Source: UMGS1696 sp964623635 (GTDB lineage: Bacteria > Bacillota > Clostridia > Oscillospirales > CAG-272). From it: a DNA stretch of 64,000 nt. The stretch spans positions 29,315-93,314 of the forward strand of contig CAZUUA010000005.1 of assembly GCA_964623635.1 (NCBI GenBank), written 5' to 3'. This document shows positions 23,839 through 32,320 of this stretch, piece after piece. Positions within the stretch are counted from its first letter, which is position 1. Each line of letters starts with the position of its first letter. The notes beneath the pieces are model-generated. The model made no database searches, was not told where the DNA came from, and saw only the letters and a program-made list of their open reading frames with translations. The position numbers and the translations under genes are program-made.

Positions 23839-24420
23839 ATGCAGCAGCTGAAAATGATGAAGCGGATGGGTGAGGTGAAGCCGTATCCGCTGCACGAGGA
23901 TTATTTCATCCGCAACATTGACGAAAATGCACCCGGTGAGATCGACACCTGGGTGGAGATTTGCAAAAACCAGCTCATGGGTGAGGATGCAAACCGGGAG
24001 ACCTACACCAATTGCATCACGAATATGCCGCTTCTGGTGCCAGAGACGGATGTGTTTCTGGTGTGCGAAAAGGCTACGGGTCGACCGGTGGCTACGCTGA
24101 CGGCCCACATTCGGGACACCGGCGACGGCTGGATCCACATGGTGGGTTCGCTGCCGGAGGTACGTGGCAAAAAGATCGGTCATGCCATGCTGGCACACGG
24201 ACTGGCTCGGCTTGCCAAGGCTGGGGTACCCCGCGTTTGGCTCAGCACCGATGACTGGCGCCGTCCTGCCATCAAGACCTACCTGACCGCCGGCTTTTGT
24301 CCGGTGATCTTCGAAGACACCTCCGAAGATGCCGTACCGCTTGAAGACCGGTGGGAAGTGATCCTTTCCGAGATGGGCTGGGACAAGCGGGAGTATTATT
24401 ACCAAGGCAAGGATTGCTAA
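23839..24420 (+). CDS. GNAT family N-acetyltransferase
   Basis: A 193-residue acetyl-CoA-dependent acyltransferase. The GNAT core is visible as VATLTAHIRD (beta 4), then VGSLPEVRGKKIGHAMLAHGLA, matching motif A with its R/Q-x-x-G-x-G/A acetyl-CoA loop, then VWLSTDD and KTYLTAGF (motif B). I chose the second ATG (23839), because the first lies 1 base after GGAGG. Its link to the fucosidase suggests a sugar or amino-sugar substrate, but none can be read from sequence. Confidence 0.88.
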   Translation: MQQLKMMKRMGEVKPYPLHEDYFIRNIDENAPGEIDTWVEICKNQLMGEDANRETYTNCITNMPLLVPETDVFLVCEKATGRPVATLTAHIRDTGDGWIHMVGSLPEVRGKKIGHAMLAHGLARLAKAGVPRVWLSTDDWRRPAIKTYLTAGFCPVIFEDTSEDAVPLEDRWEVILSEMGWDKREYYYQGKDC

Positions 24421-24445
24421 GATAGACAATTGCCGATTTAGATAT

Positions 24446-24479
24446 AACACCACACGGTACTTACGGTGTGGTGTTTTTT
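24446..24479 (+). terminator. Terminator of the fucosidase-GNAT operon
   Basis: AACACCACAC and GTGTGGTGTT form a 10-bp stem followed by a T-run. Confidence 0.9.
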
Positions 24480-24541
24480 GCTGCACGTAGGCAGTGGCGG
24501 CGCATACACTGGTACCAAAGCCTTATGCGAAAGGGGAACAT

Positions 24542-25456
24542 ATGCGTACCATAGAAAAAATCTCGATACTGGGCGGTGACAAACGGACGGAGACCATTTT
24601 GGCCGGGCTCCATCATGCGTTTCCGGAGGCCGGTCTATCTGTCTGGGGCACCACCGGGGTACAGCTGCCTGCTTATGCCCACGGTGCCAAAACCTGGCAG
24701 GAGGCCATGTCCGGTGCACAAGTGGGGATCCTGCCCATTCCGGTGACACGAGACGGAGAAAATCTGACCGCCGATCCCCATGCCAACCAGACGGTACCCC
24801 TGGATGCGCTGTGCCGTTTTTTGCGTCCGGGCAGTCTGCTGCTGGGTGGCCTGATCCCACCGATGGCCCGTCGGCTGGCACAGGAGAATGCCGTTCACTT
24901 TTTGGATTATTATGAAAACGGCGTTGTACAGACCCTCAATGCGGTGCCCACTGCCGAAGGTGCCATAGCCATTGCCATCCGGGAGCTGCCTGTGATCCTG
25001 CCGGAAGCCACCGCTGTGATCACCGGCTACGGTCGCTGTGCCAAGGCGCTCGCCGGACGTCTGCATCTGTTGGGTGCTCGTGTGATCGTGGCAGCCCGAC
25101 GACCGGAAGCCTTGGCCGAAGCTGCCTGTGACGGGTGCGAAACGGTGCTGCTGTCTACCTATTTGCAGTCTCCTCTGCCCTGTCAGATCCTGTTCAACAC
25201 CATTCCGGCACCGGTATTCACAGACGCCTGCCTGGCCGGTCTAGAGGATGGATGCGTCTTTGTGGAGCTGGCCCATGGTCTGCCGCCGACACTGGAGCTA
25301 CCCGGTCACATACGCCTGATCCGTGCGCCGGGACTACCGGGAAAGACCGCACCCCATACCGCCGGTCGGATCCTTTGTGACGGCATTTTAGAGGCTATCG
25401 GACATTGGCAGACCGAAGATAGCTCTCCGTTACAGGAACGGAGGAATGTGCTATGA
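24542..25456 (+). CDS. dpaA: Dipicolinate synthase subunit A
   Basis: With DpaB it oxidises dihydrodipicolinate to dipicolinic acid, which accumulates with calcium in the spore core. The 304-residue protein has an N-terminal domain (ILGGDKRTETILAGL) and a Rossmann NAD(P)-binding domain (AVITGYGRCAKALAGRLHLLGARVIVAARR), as in SpoVFA. The ATG at 24542 has AAAGGGGA upstream. It overlaps dpaB by 4 bases. Expression should be mother-cell specific (SigK), and sigK is at 14.6 kb. Confidence 0.93.
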   Translation: MRTIEKISILGGDKRTETILAGLHHAFPEAGLSVWGTTGVQLPAYAHGAKTWQEAMSGAQVGILPIPVTRDGENLTADPHANQTVPLDALCRFLRPGSLLLGGLIPPMARRLAQENAVHFLDYYENGVVQTLNAVPTAEGAIAIAIRELPVILPEATAVITGYGRCAKALAGRLHLLGARVIVAARRPEALAEAACDGCETVLLSTYLQSPLPCQILFNTIPAPVFTDACLAGLEDGCVFVELAHGLPPTLELPGHIRLIRAPGLPGKTAPHTAGRILCDGILEAIGHWQTEDSSPLQERRNVL

Positions 25457-25989
25457 AGATCGGTTATGCCTTATGCGGTTCCTATTGCACCCACGCCAAG
25501 AGCATTGCGGTGCTGGAAGGCCTGGTGGAGACCTACACGGTTGTGCCCATTCTCAGCGAAAATGTGGCGCACACGGATACACGGTTCGGGAAAGCGGCAG
25601 ACCTGGTGCAGGTCCTCACTTCCCTATGCGGTCGTGCGCCCATTTGCACCATCGCCGAGGCAGAGCCACTGGGACCGGCGGAAGTGCTGGATCTATTGGT
25701 GATCGCACCCTGCACGGGAAATACGCTGGCAAAGCTGGCCCATGGAATCACGGATACGGCGGTGACCATGGCGGCCAAGGCACACCTGCGTTCCGACAGA
25801 CCACTGCTGCTGGCACTGGCCACCAACGATGCCCTGTCTGCCAACCTGGGGAATATCGCCACGATGCGCAGTCGGAAGCACGTATATTTTGTGCCGCTTG
25901 CCATGGACGATCCGGTACACAAGCCCCATTCGCTGGTGGCCGATTTTTCGTCCATTCCCGGTGAGATCGACAAGCTGCTGCATAGATAA
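25453..25989 (+). CDS. dpaB: Dipicolinate synthase subunit B
   Basis: The flavoprotein-like partner of DpaA. The 178-residue sequence begins with KIGYALCGSYCTHAK and contains PILSEN, LLVIAPCTGNTLAKLAHGITD and LALATNDALSANLGNIA, all typical of SpoVFB and of the wider flavoprotein decarboxylase fold. Start ATG overlaps the dpaA stop (ATGA). Full length. No terminator is evident after it. Confidence 0.94.
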   Translation: MKIGYALCGSYCTHAKSIAVLEGLVETYTVVPILSENVAHTDTRFGKAADLVQVLTSLCGRAPICTIAEAEPLGPAEVLDLLVIAPCTGNTLAKLAHGITDTAVTMAAKAHLRSDRPLLLALATNDALSANLGNIATMRSRKHVYFVPLAMDDPVHKPHSLVADFSSIPGEIDKLLHR

Positions 25990-26109
25990 CGCCTGTTCAT
26001 GTATGGAGGAGAAAGCATGGCATTCCCGGACACCCATCTTTCTTCTCCGCACATTTTCCCGGTACTTGTACCTTGGAAACCATGGATCGGCACATTTTTC
26101 ATTTTCCCC

Positions 26110-26138
26110 TTGACTTCCAACCGTAACCATGGTATAAT
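26110..26138 (+). promoter_or_regulatory. Promoter of the DUF4965 gene
   Basis: TTGACT (26110-26115), 17 bases, TATAAT (26133-26138) preceded by CATGG, nearly the same as the fucosidase promoter. Confidence 0.88.
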
Positions 26139-26174
26139 GTGCCTGTACAAATACAAATTTTGGAGGTATTCCTC

Positions 26175-28145
26175 ATGCGTCTCAGACCCCCTTCTACACC
26201 GCTGATCACCGTGGATCCCTATTTCTCCATTTGGTCTCCGGCTGACAAGCTCACCGACAAAGTGACCTGCCACTGGACCGGCAAGCCCAACACCATCGTA
26301 GGCACCGCCACCATCGACGGACAGGCCTATCGGTTCATGGGCAAGCTCCACGCCAACGATGACACCCCTGTGCTGGAACAGGTCGCTTTCGATTACGATG
26401 CCCTCTCCACCTATTACACCTTCGTGGGTGCCGGTGTGCAGCTGAAGCTGACCTTCACCACGCCTCTGCTCATGGATGATCTGGCTGTGATGACCCGTCC
26501 TGTCAGCTACCTGTTGATCGAGACTGCTTCTGCCGACGGCTGCTGCCACGATGTGACTGTCAAGCTGGCTGTCAGTGAAGAGATCTGCCTGAACACCCGG
26601 TGCCAGTCTCCTGTAGTCACCGAGATCTTCGACGTAAACGGCAAGCCTACCGTCAAGATGGGCAACAGTGTACAGAACGTGCTGAACTGCTCCGGCGACG
26701 ACGTACGTATCGACTGGGGTTACTTCTACCTGACAGCCTGCCATGGTACCGCTGCCGTGGAGACCATCAACGTGCCCTATTGTCCCCACAAGATTGGCTG
26801 GAACAAGTGGTCCGAGGCACCGGAAGACTACAAGGAAGAGACCACCTTTGTGTCTATGACCATGCCTATGCACACCTGCCACGACAACAAGACCCTGGTG
26901 ACCTTCGCTTACGACGACATCAAGTCTATCGAATATTTCGGCGAACAGCTCAACTCCTACTGGAACAAGGATGGCATGACCATCACCGAAGCCATCGATG
27001 CGGCCTACACCGACTATGCAGCTCTGGCTGACCGTTGCCATGCCTTTGGGGAAAAGCTGTTCCACGATGCTGTACGGGCCGGCGGCGAAAAGTATGCCGA
27101 GATCTGTGAGCTCAGCTATCGGCAGGCCATTGCTGCCCACAAGCTGGTACTGGATACCGAAGGCAAGATCCTGTTCGTATCCAAGGAATGCTTCTCCAAC
27201 GGCTGTGCCGCTACGGTAGACGTAAGCTATCCTTCCACGCCTTTGTTCCTGCTGTACAATCCGGAGCTGGTACGGGGTATGATGCGGCCGGTATACAAGT
27301 TCTCTCGCACCGACAAGTGGAAGTTCGACTTTGCACCACACGATGCCGGTCGGTATCCGCTGCTGAACGGCCAGCATTACGGCGACAGACTGGAATCCCA
27401 GATGCCCGTGGAAGAATGCGGCAACCTGCTGGTGATGGCTACGGCTGTTTCTCTGGCTGACCACGAGACTGCTTTTGCCGAAGAAAATATGGATCTGCTG
27501 GAAGCATGGGTGAAGTACCTGATCGCCAACGGCTACGACCCGGAAAACCAGCTCTGCACCGACGACTTTGCCGGTCACCTGGCACACAACTGCAACCTGT
27601 CTCTGAAGGCCATTATGGGTATCGCCGGGCTTTCTCTGATCTATCGGATGATGGGCAGAACCGAGGATGCCGATGGTCTCATGACCGAAGCCAAGAAGAT
27701 GGCCGATTCCTTTGTGGCAAGAGCGTCCAACGGCGACGGCAGCTTCCGTCTGGCCTACGACCGTCCCGGCACCTGGTCCATGAAGTACAATGCCGTTTGG
27801 GACAAGCTGTGGGGCACCGGTCTGTTCGATCCCATGGTGATGCAGTCTGAGTTCGCTTCCTACCGCAAGCACGTGAATCCCTATGGTATGCCTCTGGACA
27901 ACCGCTCCGACTACACCAAGAGCGACTGGCTGATCTGGACCGCCACCCTGGCTCAGGAAAAGGACGACTTCATCGACTTCGTAACGCCGCTGTGGAAGAG
28001 CTATCACCACTCCGAGAGCCGTGTTCCTACCACTGACTGGTATTTCACCACCACCTCTATCCAGCGTGGGTTCCAGCACCGTTCCGTTGTAGGCGGTCAC
28101 TTCATGAAGCTGTTGGAAGCAAGCGGCAAGATGAAGACCAAATAA
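26175..28145 (+). CDS. DUF4965/glutaminase-A-like protein of glycosidase fold
   Basis: A 656-residue cytoplasmic protein. The start (RPPSTPLITVDPYFSIWS) and the order of segments match the DUF5127-DUF4965-DUF1793 family that includes fungal glutaminase A. The C-terminal two thirds look like an alpha/alpha six-hairpin toroid (LAHNCNLSLKAIMGIAGLSLIYRMMG, then NAVWDKLWGTGLF). In gut bacteria such proteins lie among glycoside hydrolases and their substrate is unknown, so glutaminase activity should not be assumed. No signal peptide. GGAGG precedes the ATG at 26175. Single-gene unit with promoter and terminator. Confidence 0.8.
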   Translation: MRLRPPSTPLITVDPYFSIWSPADKLTDKVTCHWTGKPNTIVGTATIDGQAYRFMGKLHANDDTPVLEQVAFDYDALSTYYTFVGAGVQLKLTFTTPLLMDDLAVMTRPVSYLLIETASADGCCHDVTVKLAVSEEICLNTRCQSPVVTEIFDVNGKPTVKMGNSVQNVLNCSGDDVRIDWGYFYLTACHGTAAVETINVPYCPHKIGWNKWSEAPEDYKEETTFVSMTMPMHTCHDNKTLVTFAYDDIKSIEYFGEQLNSYWNKDGMTITEAIDAAYTDYAALADRCHAFGEKLFHDAVRAGGEKYAEICELSYRQAIAAHKLVLDTEGKILFVSKECFSNGCAATVDVSYPSTPLFLLYNPELVRGMMRPVYKFSRTDKWKFDFAPHDAGRYPLLNGQHYGDRLESQMPVEECGNLLVMATAVSLADHETAFAEENMDLLEAWVKYLIANGYDPENQLCTDDFAGHLAHNCNLSLKAIMGIAGLSLIYRMMGRTEDADGLMTEAKKMADSFVARASNGDGSFRLAYDRPGTWSMKYNAVWDKLWGTGLFDPMVMQSEFASYRKHVNPYGMPLDNRSDYTKSDWLIWTATLAQEKDDFIDFVTPLWKSYHHSESRVPTTDWYFTTTSIQRGFQHRSVVGGHFMKLLEASGKMKTK

Positions 28146-28201
28146 GAATATACGCCGAGCGAGTAACTATGCCTGCCATTTGTATCGGGCGTTAACAAGA
28201 C

Positions 28202-28240
28202 AAAAATCCTCCGCAACACTTTGATATGCGGAGGATTTAT
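28202..28240. terminator. Bidirectional terminator
   Basis: AAATCCTCCGCA pairs with TGCGGAGGATTT around an 11-base loop, between the convergent DUF4965 and MATE genes. Confidence 0.9.
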
Positions 28241-28248
28241 TGTTTGCT

Positions 28249-29640
28249 TTATTTTTGGATCAGCTTCACCTTGTCCAGCGGTACCTTGTGGTAGTACAGC
28301 AGTGTCAGTGCGGAGCATACCAACCAGCCTGCCGGATATCCCATGGCGATGGGCAAAATGGTGTTGGAGATGAAATTGGCGACCACGAACAGGTATATCT
28401 GCCGGAAGCATACGAAGGACAACAACATAATGATCATGGGCACCTTGGAGTTGCCGGCTCCACGGAGGGCACCGGAATACACCTGGTTCACGCAGCACAG
28501 CACGTAAAACGGTGTGATATGCCGCAGGAACAATGTGCCAAATTCACGCACAGCCGGGTCGTCGTTGAAGAATGCCACCAAATGCGGTGCGGTGATGATC
28601 ACGGGAATCATGACGATCAGCGTGGCGGCAACAGACATATACAGCGCCGAGGACACGCCTTTTTTCGCCCGCTCCACGTGGCCGATGCCCAGGTTTTGTC
28701 CCACGAAGGTGGTGGACGCCAGTGCCAAAGACTGCATGGGCAGGAAGATCAGCTGGTCGATCTTGGAGTAGGCAGTCCAGCCGGCCATACAGCTTTCGCC
28801 GAAGAAGTTGATGTAGGATTGGACAAAAATGTTGGAGAAGGAGGTGATCATCATCTGAATGGCCGCCGGAATGCCCACACGGATGACCTTCGCCAGCGCA
28901 TCCCAGTGCATCCTTAGCTTTCGGAAGGACAGCTTGACACAGGTATCCGTGCGGAACAGGACGATCATGGTCAGCAGTGCCGACACGCCCTGTGCAATAA
29001 TGGTAGCCCAGGCAACACCGGCTACGCCCATATCAAAGGCCAGCACAAACACCAAATCCAGTACGGTATTCAGCAGTGCGGATACCACCAAGAAATAAAA
29101 GGGTCGCTGGGAGTCGCCGATGGCACGCAGGATCCCGGAGCCGATGTTGTACAGCATCAGTCCCAGCACGCCGGAGAAATAGATGGTCAGATACGTTGTG
29201 GATTCCGGGAGCACGCCTTCCGGGGTCTTCATGAACCGCAGCATATACGGTGTCATCCAGATGCCCACGAAAGTGAAGATGATCCCCAACACCAGGGTCA
29301 TGACGATGGAGGTATGTACCGTTTCGCTGACCTTGTCGTGCTTCTTGGCACCGTAATATTGGGAGATCACCACGCCGGCGCCACTGGACAGACCCATGAA
29401 AAAGCCGATAAGCATATTGATGACCGGTCCCACGGTACCAACCGCCGCAAAGGCATTTTTGGAAACGTAGTTCCCTACCACCCAGCTGTCTACGGTATTG
29501 TACAGCTGTTGGAAGATATTGCCCAGCAGCAGCGGAAAGGCAAAGCGGATCAGGTGCCCGGCGATGGAACCTTCGGTCATGTCCACATCCTTTTGTCGTC
29601 CGGTGGTCATATGTTTTAGTCGTTGAAGCAGTTCAGCCAT
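28249..29640 (-). CDS. MATE family efflux transporter
   Basis: A 463-residue, twelve-helix Na+ or H+ coupled exporter of the MatE type. It shows the N-lobe start MTEGSIAGHLIRFAFPLLLGNIFQQLYN and the repeat in the C-lobe (VIRVGIPAAIQMMITSFSNIF), with the family motif GLSSGAGVVISQYYGAK. Substrates are usually drugs or metabolites and cannot be read here. GAGG lies 8 bases before the ATG. It is alone, with its own promoter. Confidence 0.93.
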   Translation of the reverse strand: MAELLQRLKHMTTGRQKDVDMTEGSIAGHLIRFAFPLLLGNIFQQLYNTVDSWVVGNYVSKNAFAAVGTVGPVINMLIGFFMGLSSGAGVVISQYYGAKKHDKVSETVHTSIVMTLVLGIIFTFVGIWMTPYMLRFMKTPEGVLPESTTYLTIYFSGVLGLMLYNIGSGILRAIGDSQRPFYFLVVSALLNTVLDLVFVLAFDMGVAGVAWATIIAQGVSALLTMIVLFRTDTCVKLSFRKLRMHWDALAKVIRVGIPAAIQMMITSFSNIFVQSYINFFGESCMAGWTAYSKIDQLIFLPMQSLALASTTFVGQNLGIGHVERAKKGVSSALYMSVAATLIVMIPVIITAPHLVAFFNDDPAVREFGTLFLRHITPFYVLCCVNQVYSGALRGAGNSKVPMIIMLLSFVCFRQIYLFVVANFISNTILPIAMGYPAGWLVCSALTLLYYHKVPLDKVKLIQK

Positions 29641-29687
29641 ACAAACGTCCTCTTTCTATTTTTTAAGTCATGATCCTATGTCTTTTT

Positions 29688-29716
29688 ATAATACACCATT
29701 TTTCGCATTCCGTCAA
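29688..29716 (-). promoter_or_regulatory. MATE gene promoter
   Basis: TTGACG (29711-29716), 17 bases, TATTAT (29688-29693). Confidence 0.75.
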
Positions 29717-29753
29717 GGGGAAATCGAAAAAAATTGGGCAAATCGGCAAAAAA

Positions 29754-29803
29754 GAATGGACAAATCACCATTCTCCACTGTGGATTGTAATATTTGTCCA
29801 TTC
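29754..29803. terminator. Terminator with a 12-bp perfect stem after the esterase gene
   Basis: GAATGGACAAAT and ATTTGTCCATTC pair perfectly around a 26-base loop. The minus strand continues with TTTTTT, so it ends the GH39-esterase operon just upstream of the MATE promoter. Confidence 0.85.
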
Positions 29804-29812
29804 GTATTTTTA

Positions 29813-30841
29813 TTACAGGATGTACGCCATCATCTGTTCGATTGCCGTGTCGTCCTTGCAAAGCTCGTGGGTGCCCTCGAACAGGGTGCAGGTGAACCAG
29901 TCTGCAGCAACACCGGAATTTCTACAATAGTCGTAGACCCGCTCCATCTCCGTCTGCGTGTGCGCCATGGCGAAGAGTTCGTCGTGGTCTCCCATTTGCA
30001 CACACAATCGGCGTGGATAGCACAGGCACGCAACCTCGGCATCGTCGTACAGCATGGCGGCGTTCTGCCAGGTCCAGTCGGTCCAAGGGTATTCACGGCG
30101 GCTGCTGAAAAAGGAACCGGACACAGCCGAACGGATCCGGGTGTCGATGGCGGTGGTGAACAGGGTGTAGAAGCCGCCGTAGGACAGACCGATCATGCCA
30201 AAGCTGCTCTGGGTGTCCCGGAAATAGTCCAGCGCTCTCTGCAGTGCGTACACCTCTACGGCGGTGATGGAGCTGCCCACACGCTTCAGCCGGGCATCCA
30301 TGGCCTGTCGGTCGTAGGGCTCACCATAGGTGTCCTTGTTCCATAACAGCAGTTGGGGTGCAAACAGATCCACCGGATAGGGCAACAGCCGTTCCAGCAT
30401 ATGGTTGTAGTTGGCGGTCTGTCCCTCGTAGAAACCGGCGATGTATTCCGGCGTACCCAGACCACCATGCTGTACCAACACCAAAGGACGCTTGTCCGTG
30501 CCCTCTCGCCGAAACCACAGCCCTGTCAAAGTCACCGCCGGCAGCACCTCCATGTGGACACGCAGGATCGTGTAGTCCCCTTCTCTGCCCAGCACTTCTT
30601 CGGTGGCATTCGGTGGCGTACACGGTCTCGGTTCCGTCAGTGGCCAACCCAGCATTTGACAGAAGCGTTCTCTATGGAATGCGGCATTCTCGAAAATATC
30701 GGCGCAGCGCCTGGTTCGTTCGACAGCAAAAGCGTCTTCCCTCGATCGGATCAAGGCTTCCAGACCGTCTCGGTACGCCGTCTTTGAGGCACGGCTATGC
30801 TCCATGGGCTCCCGAAACTGCATGGGTTCGTAGCTTGCCAT
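29813..30841 (-). CDS. Alpha/beta hydrolase, probable carbohydrate esterase
   Basis: A 342-residue hydrolase with nucleophile elbow GLSYGGF (serine), an acid residue in MGDHDELF and a histidine in FEGTHELC, completing the triad in the normal order. The strand LVLVQHGGLGTPE supplies an oxyanion-type HGG. It resembles acetyl xylan esterase and dienelactone-hydrolase-like families. No signal peptide. Only 8 bases separate it from the upstream GH39 gene, and its Shine-Dalgarno lies at the end of that gene. This supports deacylation of the same plant polysaccharide fragments. Confidence 0.72.
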   Translation of the reverse strand: MASYEPMQFREPMEHSRASKTAYRDGLEALIRSREDAFAVERTRRCADIFENAAFHRERFCQMLGWPLTEPRPCTPPNATEEVLGREGDYTILRVHMEVLPAVTLTGLWFRREGTDKRPLVLVQHGGLGTPEYIAGFYEGQTANYNHMLERLLPYPVDLFAPQLLLWNKDTYGEPYDRQAMDARLKRVGSSITAVEVYALQRALDYFRDTQSSFGMIGLSYGGFYTLFTTAIDTRIRSAVSGSFFSSRREYPWTDWTWQNAAMLYDDAEVACLCYPRRLCVQMGDHDELFAMAHTQTEMERVYDYCRNSGVAADWFTCTLFEGTHELCKDDTAIEQMMAYIL

Positions 30842-30849
30842 ACCAGCCT

Positions 30850-32187
30850 TTACTCCTTTTCCAGCACCACCAAAACCGTGCCGAACAGCGGAAGCGTCAC
30901 GTAGGCATCCATATCGGTGCAGGCGGTCTTTTCTTCGCGCAGAACGGTGTTGTCGTGGGTGTCGTCCAGCAGCTGGTACCGGATCTTCCAGGTTCCGGCA
31001 GGCAGACCGGTGAGAGACAGCTTGACCTCCTTGGTCGGTGCGTTGTCGTCATCGGCGTAGTTGGTCAAGAGCACGGCGCACTTGGTATCCGATGTGGCGG
31101 CAACGGCGTAGATGGTATCGGTCTGAGCAGGCACATCGGCTTCGGTACCGATACGGTACAGGGTATCGAACATGGGGAAGGGGTAATAGCCCTTCAGCGG
31201 CAGCAGCGTGTCGGTGTCGAACATACCGTTCATGCCGCAGGGTCTGGCGTCGTAGTACATGAAGTGATCCATGGGAGAATCCTGTGCGCAGATCATGGAA
31301 GCCGCAATGAAGGATGCACCCTTGATACCCTTTTCCATCCGCAGCGAGTACCGCCAAGCATCGTTGGCCCAGCCTTTGATGTAGTTCCACTCGTTCAGGA
31401 TGATCTCTGTATCCGTGAAACCGTAGGCGTCCAGATCTCGTCTGGCCTTTTCGGCCTGAGCACGGTAATCGACAGGATTTCTGGTGTAGCCGTGGAAGGA
31501 GAAGAAATCCAGGTGCAGGTTTCTGTCCCGTACCACGTCAAAGATCCGCTTGTTCCAGGTGTCGTTCCAGGCACTGCACAAAGCCGGTCCACCGATCTTC
31601 AGGTTCGGGAAGCAGGTCTTCAGGTGGGACAGAGTTGTGGCAAACAGCTCCACGAATTGCTCCGGCGTGCCCTGCCAACAAGGATTGGTACCATCGGCAT
31701 TGCCGCAGTCCGGCTCGTTCCAGATCTCCCAGTATTCGATCCCGTAGTGGAAGCCGTCTGCCCAGCCTTCGTTGTAGTGGCGGATGATGTGTTCGCAGAC
31801 TCTTGCCCACTTGGCAAAATCGGCCGGTGGATAAGTACCGAACTTGTACTCATGCTCGATGGATGCGCCTAGTCGATAGAACACCTTGGTGCCGGTCTCT
31901 ATGATGTCGGCCAGATAGGTATCTGTGGGTCCGAACACATAGGAGGCCGGATCGTTTTCGTCGGCAGCAAAATTCTTGAAGATCCGGTGTACGTCCACGA
32001 TATGCTCTCCACCGTAGCCGGCATAGAAGGATGCGTCGTGGTTCCGGGCAAAGGGGATACCGGCCTTGGCGTAGTTTTCCGCATTGGAGGTGCCACGTAC
32101 CTTCGAGCCGGCAGGGCCGTTGTTGACCGAGTGCATGGGCTTGATGGGACCTGTGCTTTTGGCAAAATTGACAGAAATATGTTCCAT
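30850..32187 (-). CDS. GH39-like glycoside hydrolase (probable beta-xylosidase type)
   Basis: A 445-residue clan-A barrel enzyme. The acid/base glutamate is in YWEIWNEPD and the nucleophile glutamate in EIILNEWNY, the spacing expected of GH39. A small beta domain with HDNTVLREEKT-type strands follows at the C-terminus. No signal peptide, so it acts on imported oligosaccharides. I chose MEHISVNFAK at 32187, with AGGAGC upstream; the longer frame crosses the promoter. The partner esterase follows directly. GH39 includes xylosidases and iduronidases; the specificity is inferred only. Confidence 0.82.
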   Translation of the reverse strand: MEHISVNFAKSTGPIKPMHSVNNGPAGSKVRGTSNAENYAKAGIPFARNHDASFYAGYGGEHIVDVHRIFKNFAADENDPASYVFGPTDTYLADIIETGTKVFYRLGASIEHEYKFGTYPPADFAKWARVCEHIIRHYNEGWADGFHYGIEYWEIWNEPDCGNADGTNPCWQGTPEQFVELFATTLSHLKTCFPNLKIGGPALCSAWNDTWNKRIFDVVRDRNLHLDFFSFHGYTRNPVDYRAQAEKARRDLDAYGFTDTEIILNEWNYIKGWANDAWRYSLRMEKGIKGASFIAASMICAQDSPMDHFMYYDARPCGMNGMFDTDTLLPLKGYYPFPMFDTLYRIGTEADVPAQTDTIYAVAATSDTKCAVLLTNYADDDNAPTKEVKLSLTGLPAGTWKIRYQLLDDTHDNTVLREEKTACTDMDAYVTLPLFGTVLVVLEKE

Positions 32188-32223
32188 ATGTATGCTCCTA
32201 TTGGTAGGAATTTTGTTGTCTAT

Positions 32224-32252
32224 AGGATAGCACAAACGCACCGAATTGTCAA
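32224..32252 (-). promoter_or_regulatory. Promoter of the GH39-esterase operon
   Basis: TTGACA (32247-32252), 17 bases, TATCCT (32224-32229). Confidence 0.8.
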
Positions 32253-32264
32253 GAGAAATCGCAA

Positions 32265-32318
32265 AAAAGTGCCTTTTCGGGCAGAACCGTCTATGGGTTC
32301 TCTCGTCCAGGCACTTTC
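32265..32318 (-). terminator. rsmA terminator
   Basis: On the minus strand AAAGTGCC pairs with GGCACTTT, with an inner AGAACC/GGTTCT stem, followed by TTTTTTGC. It sits directly after the rsmA stop. Confidence 0.85.
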
Positions 32319-32320
32319 GT

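Noticed and set aside
25533..28100. Very long open frame (855 codons) on the minus strand opposite the DUF4965 gene
   Set aside because: It mirrors the codon use of the real gene, has no promoter or ribosome-binding site, a His/Gly/Val-rich shadow composition and no recognisable domain.
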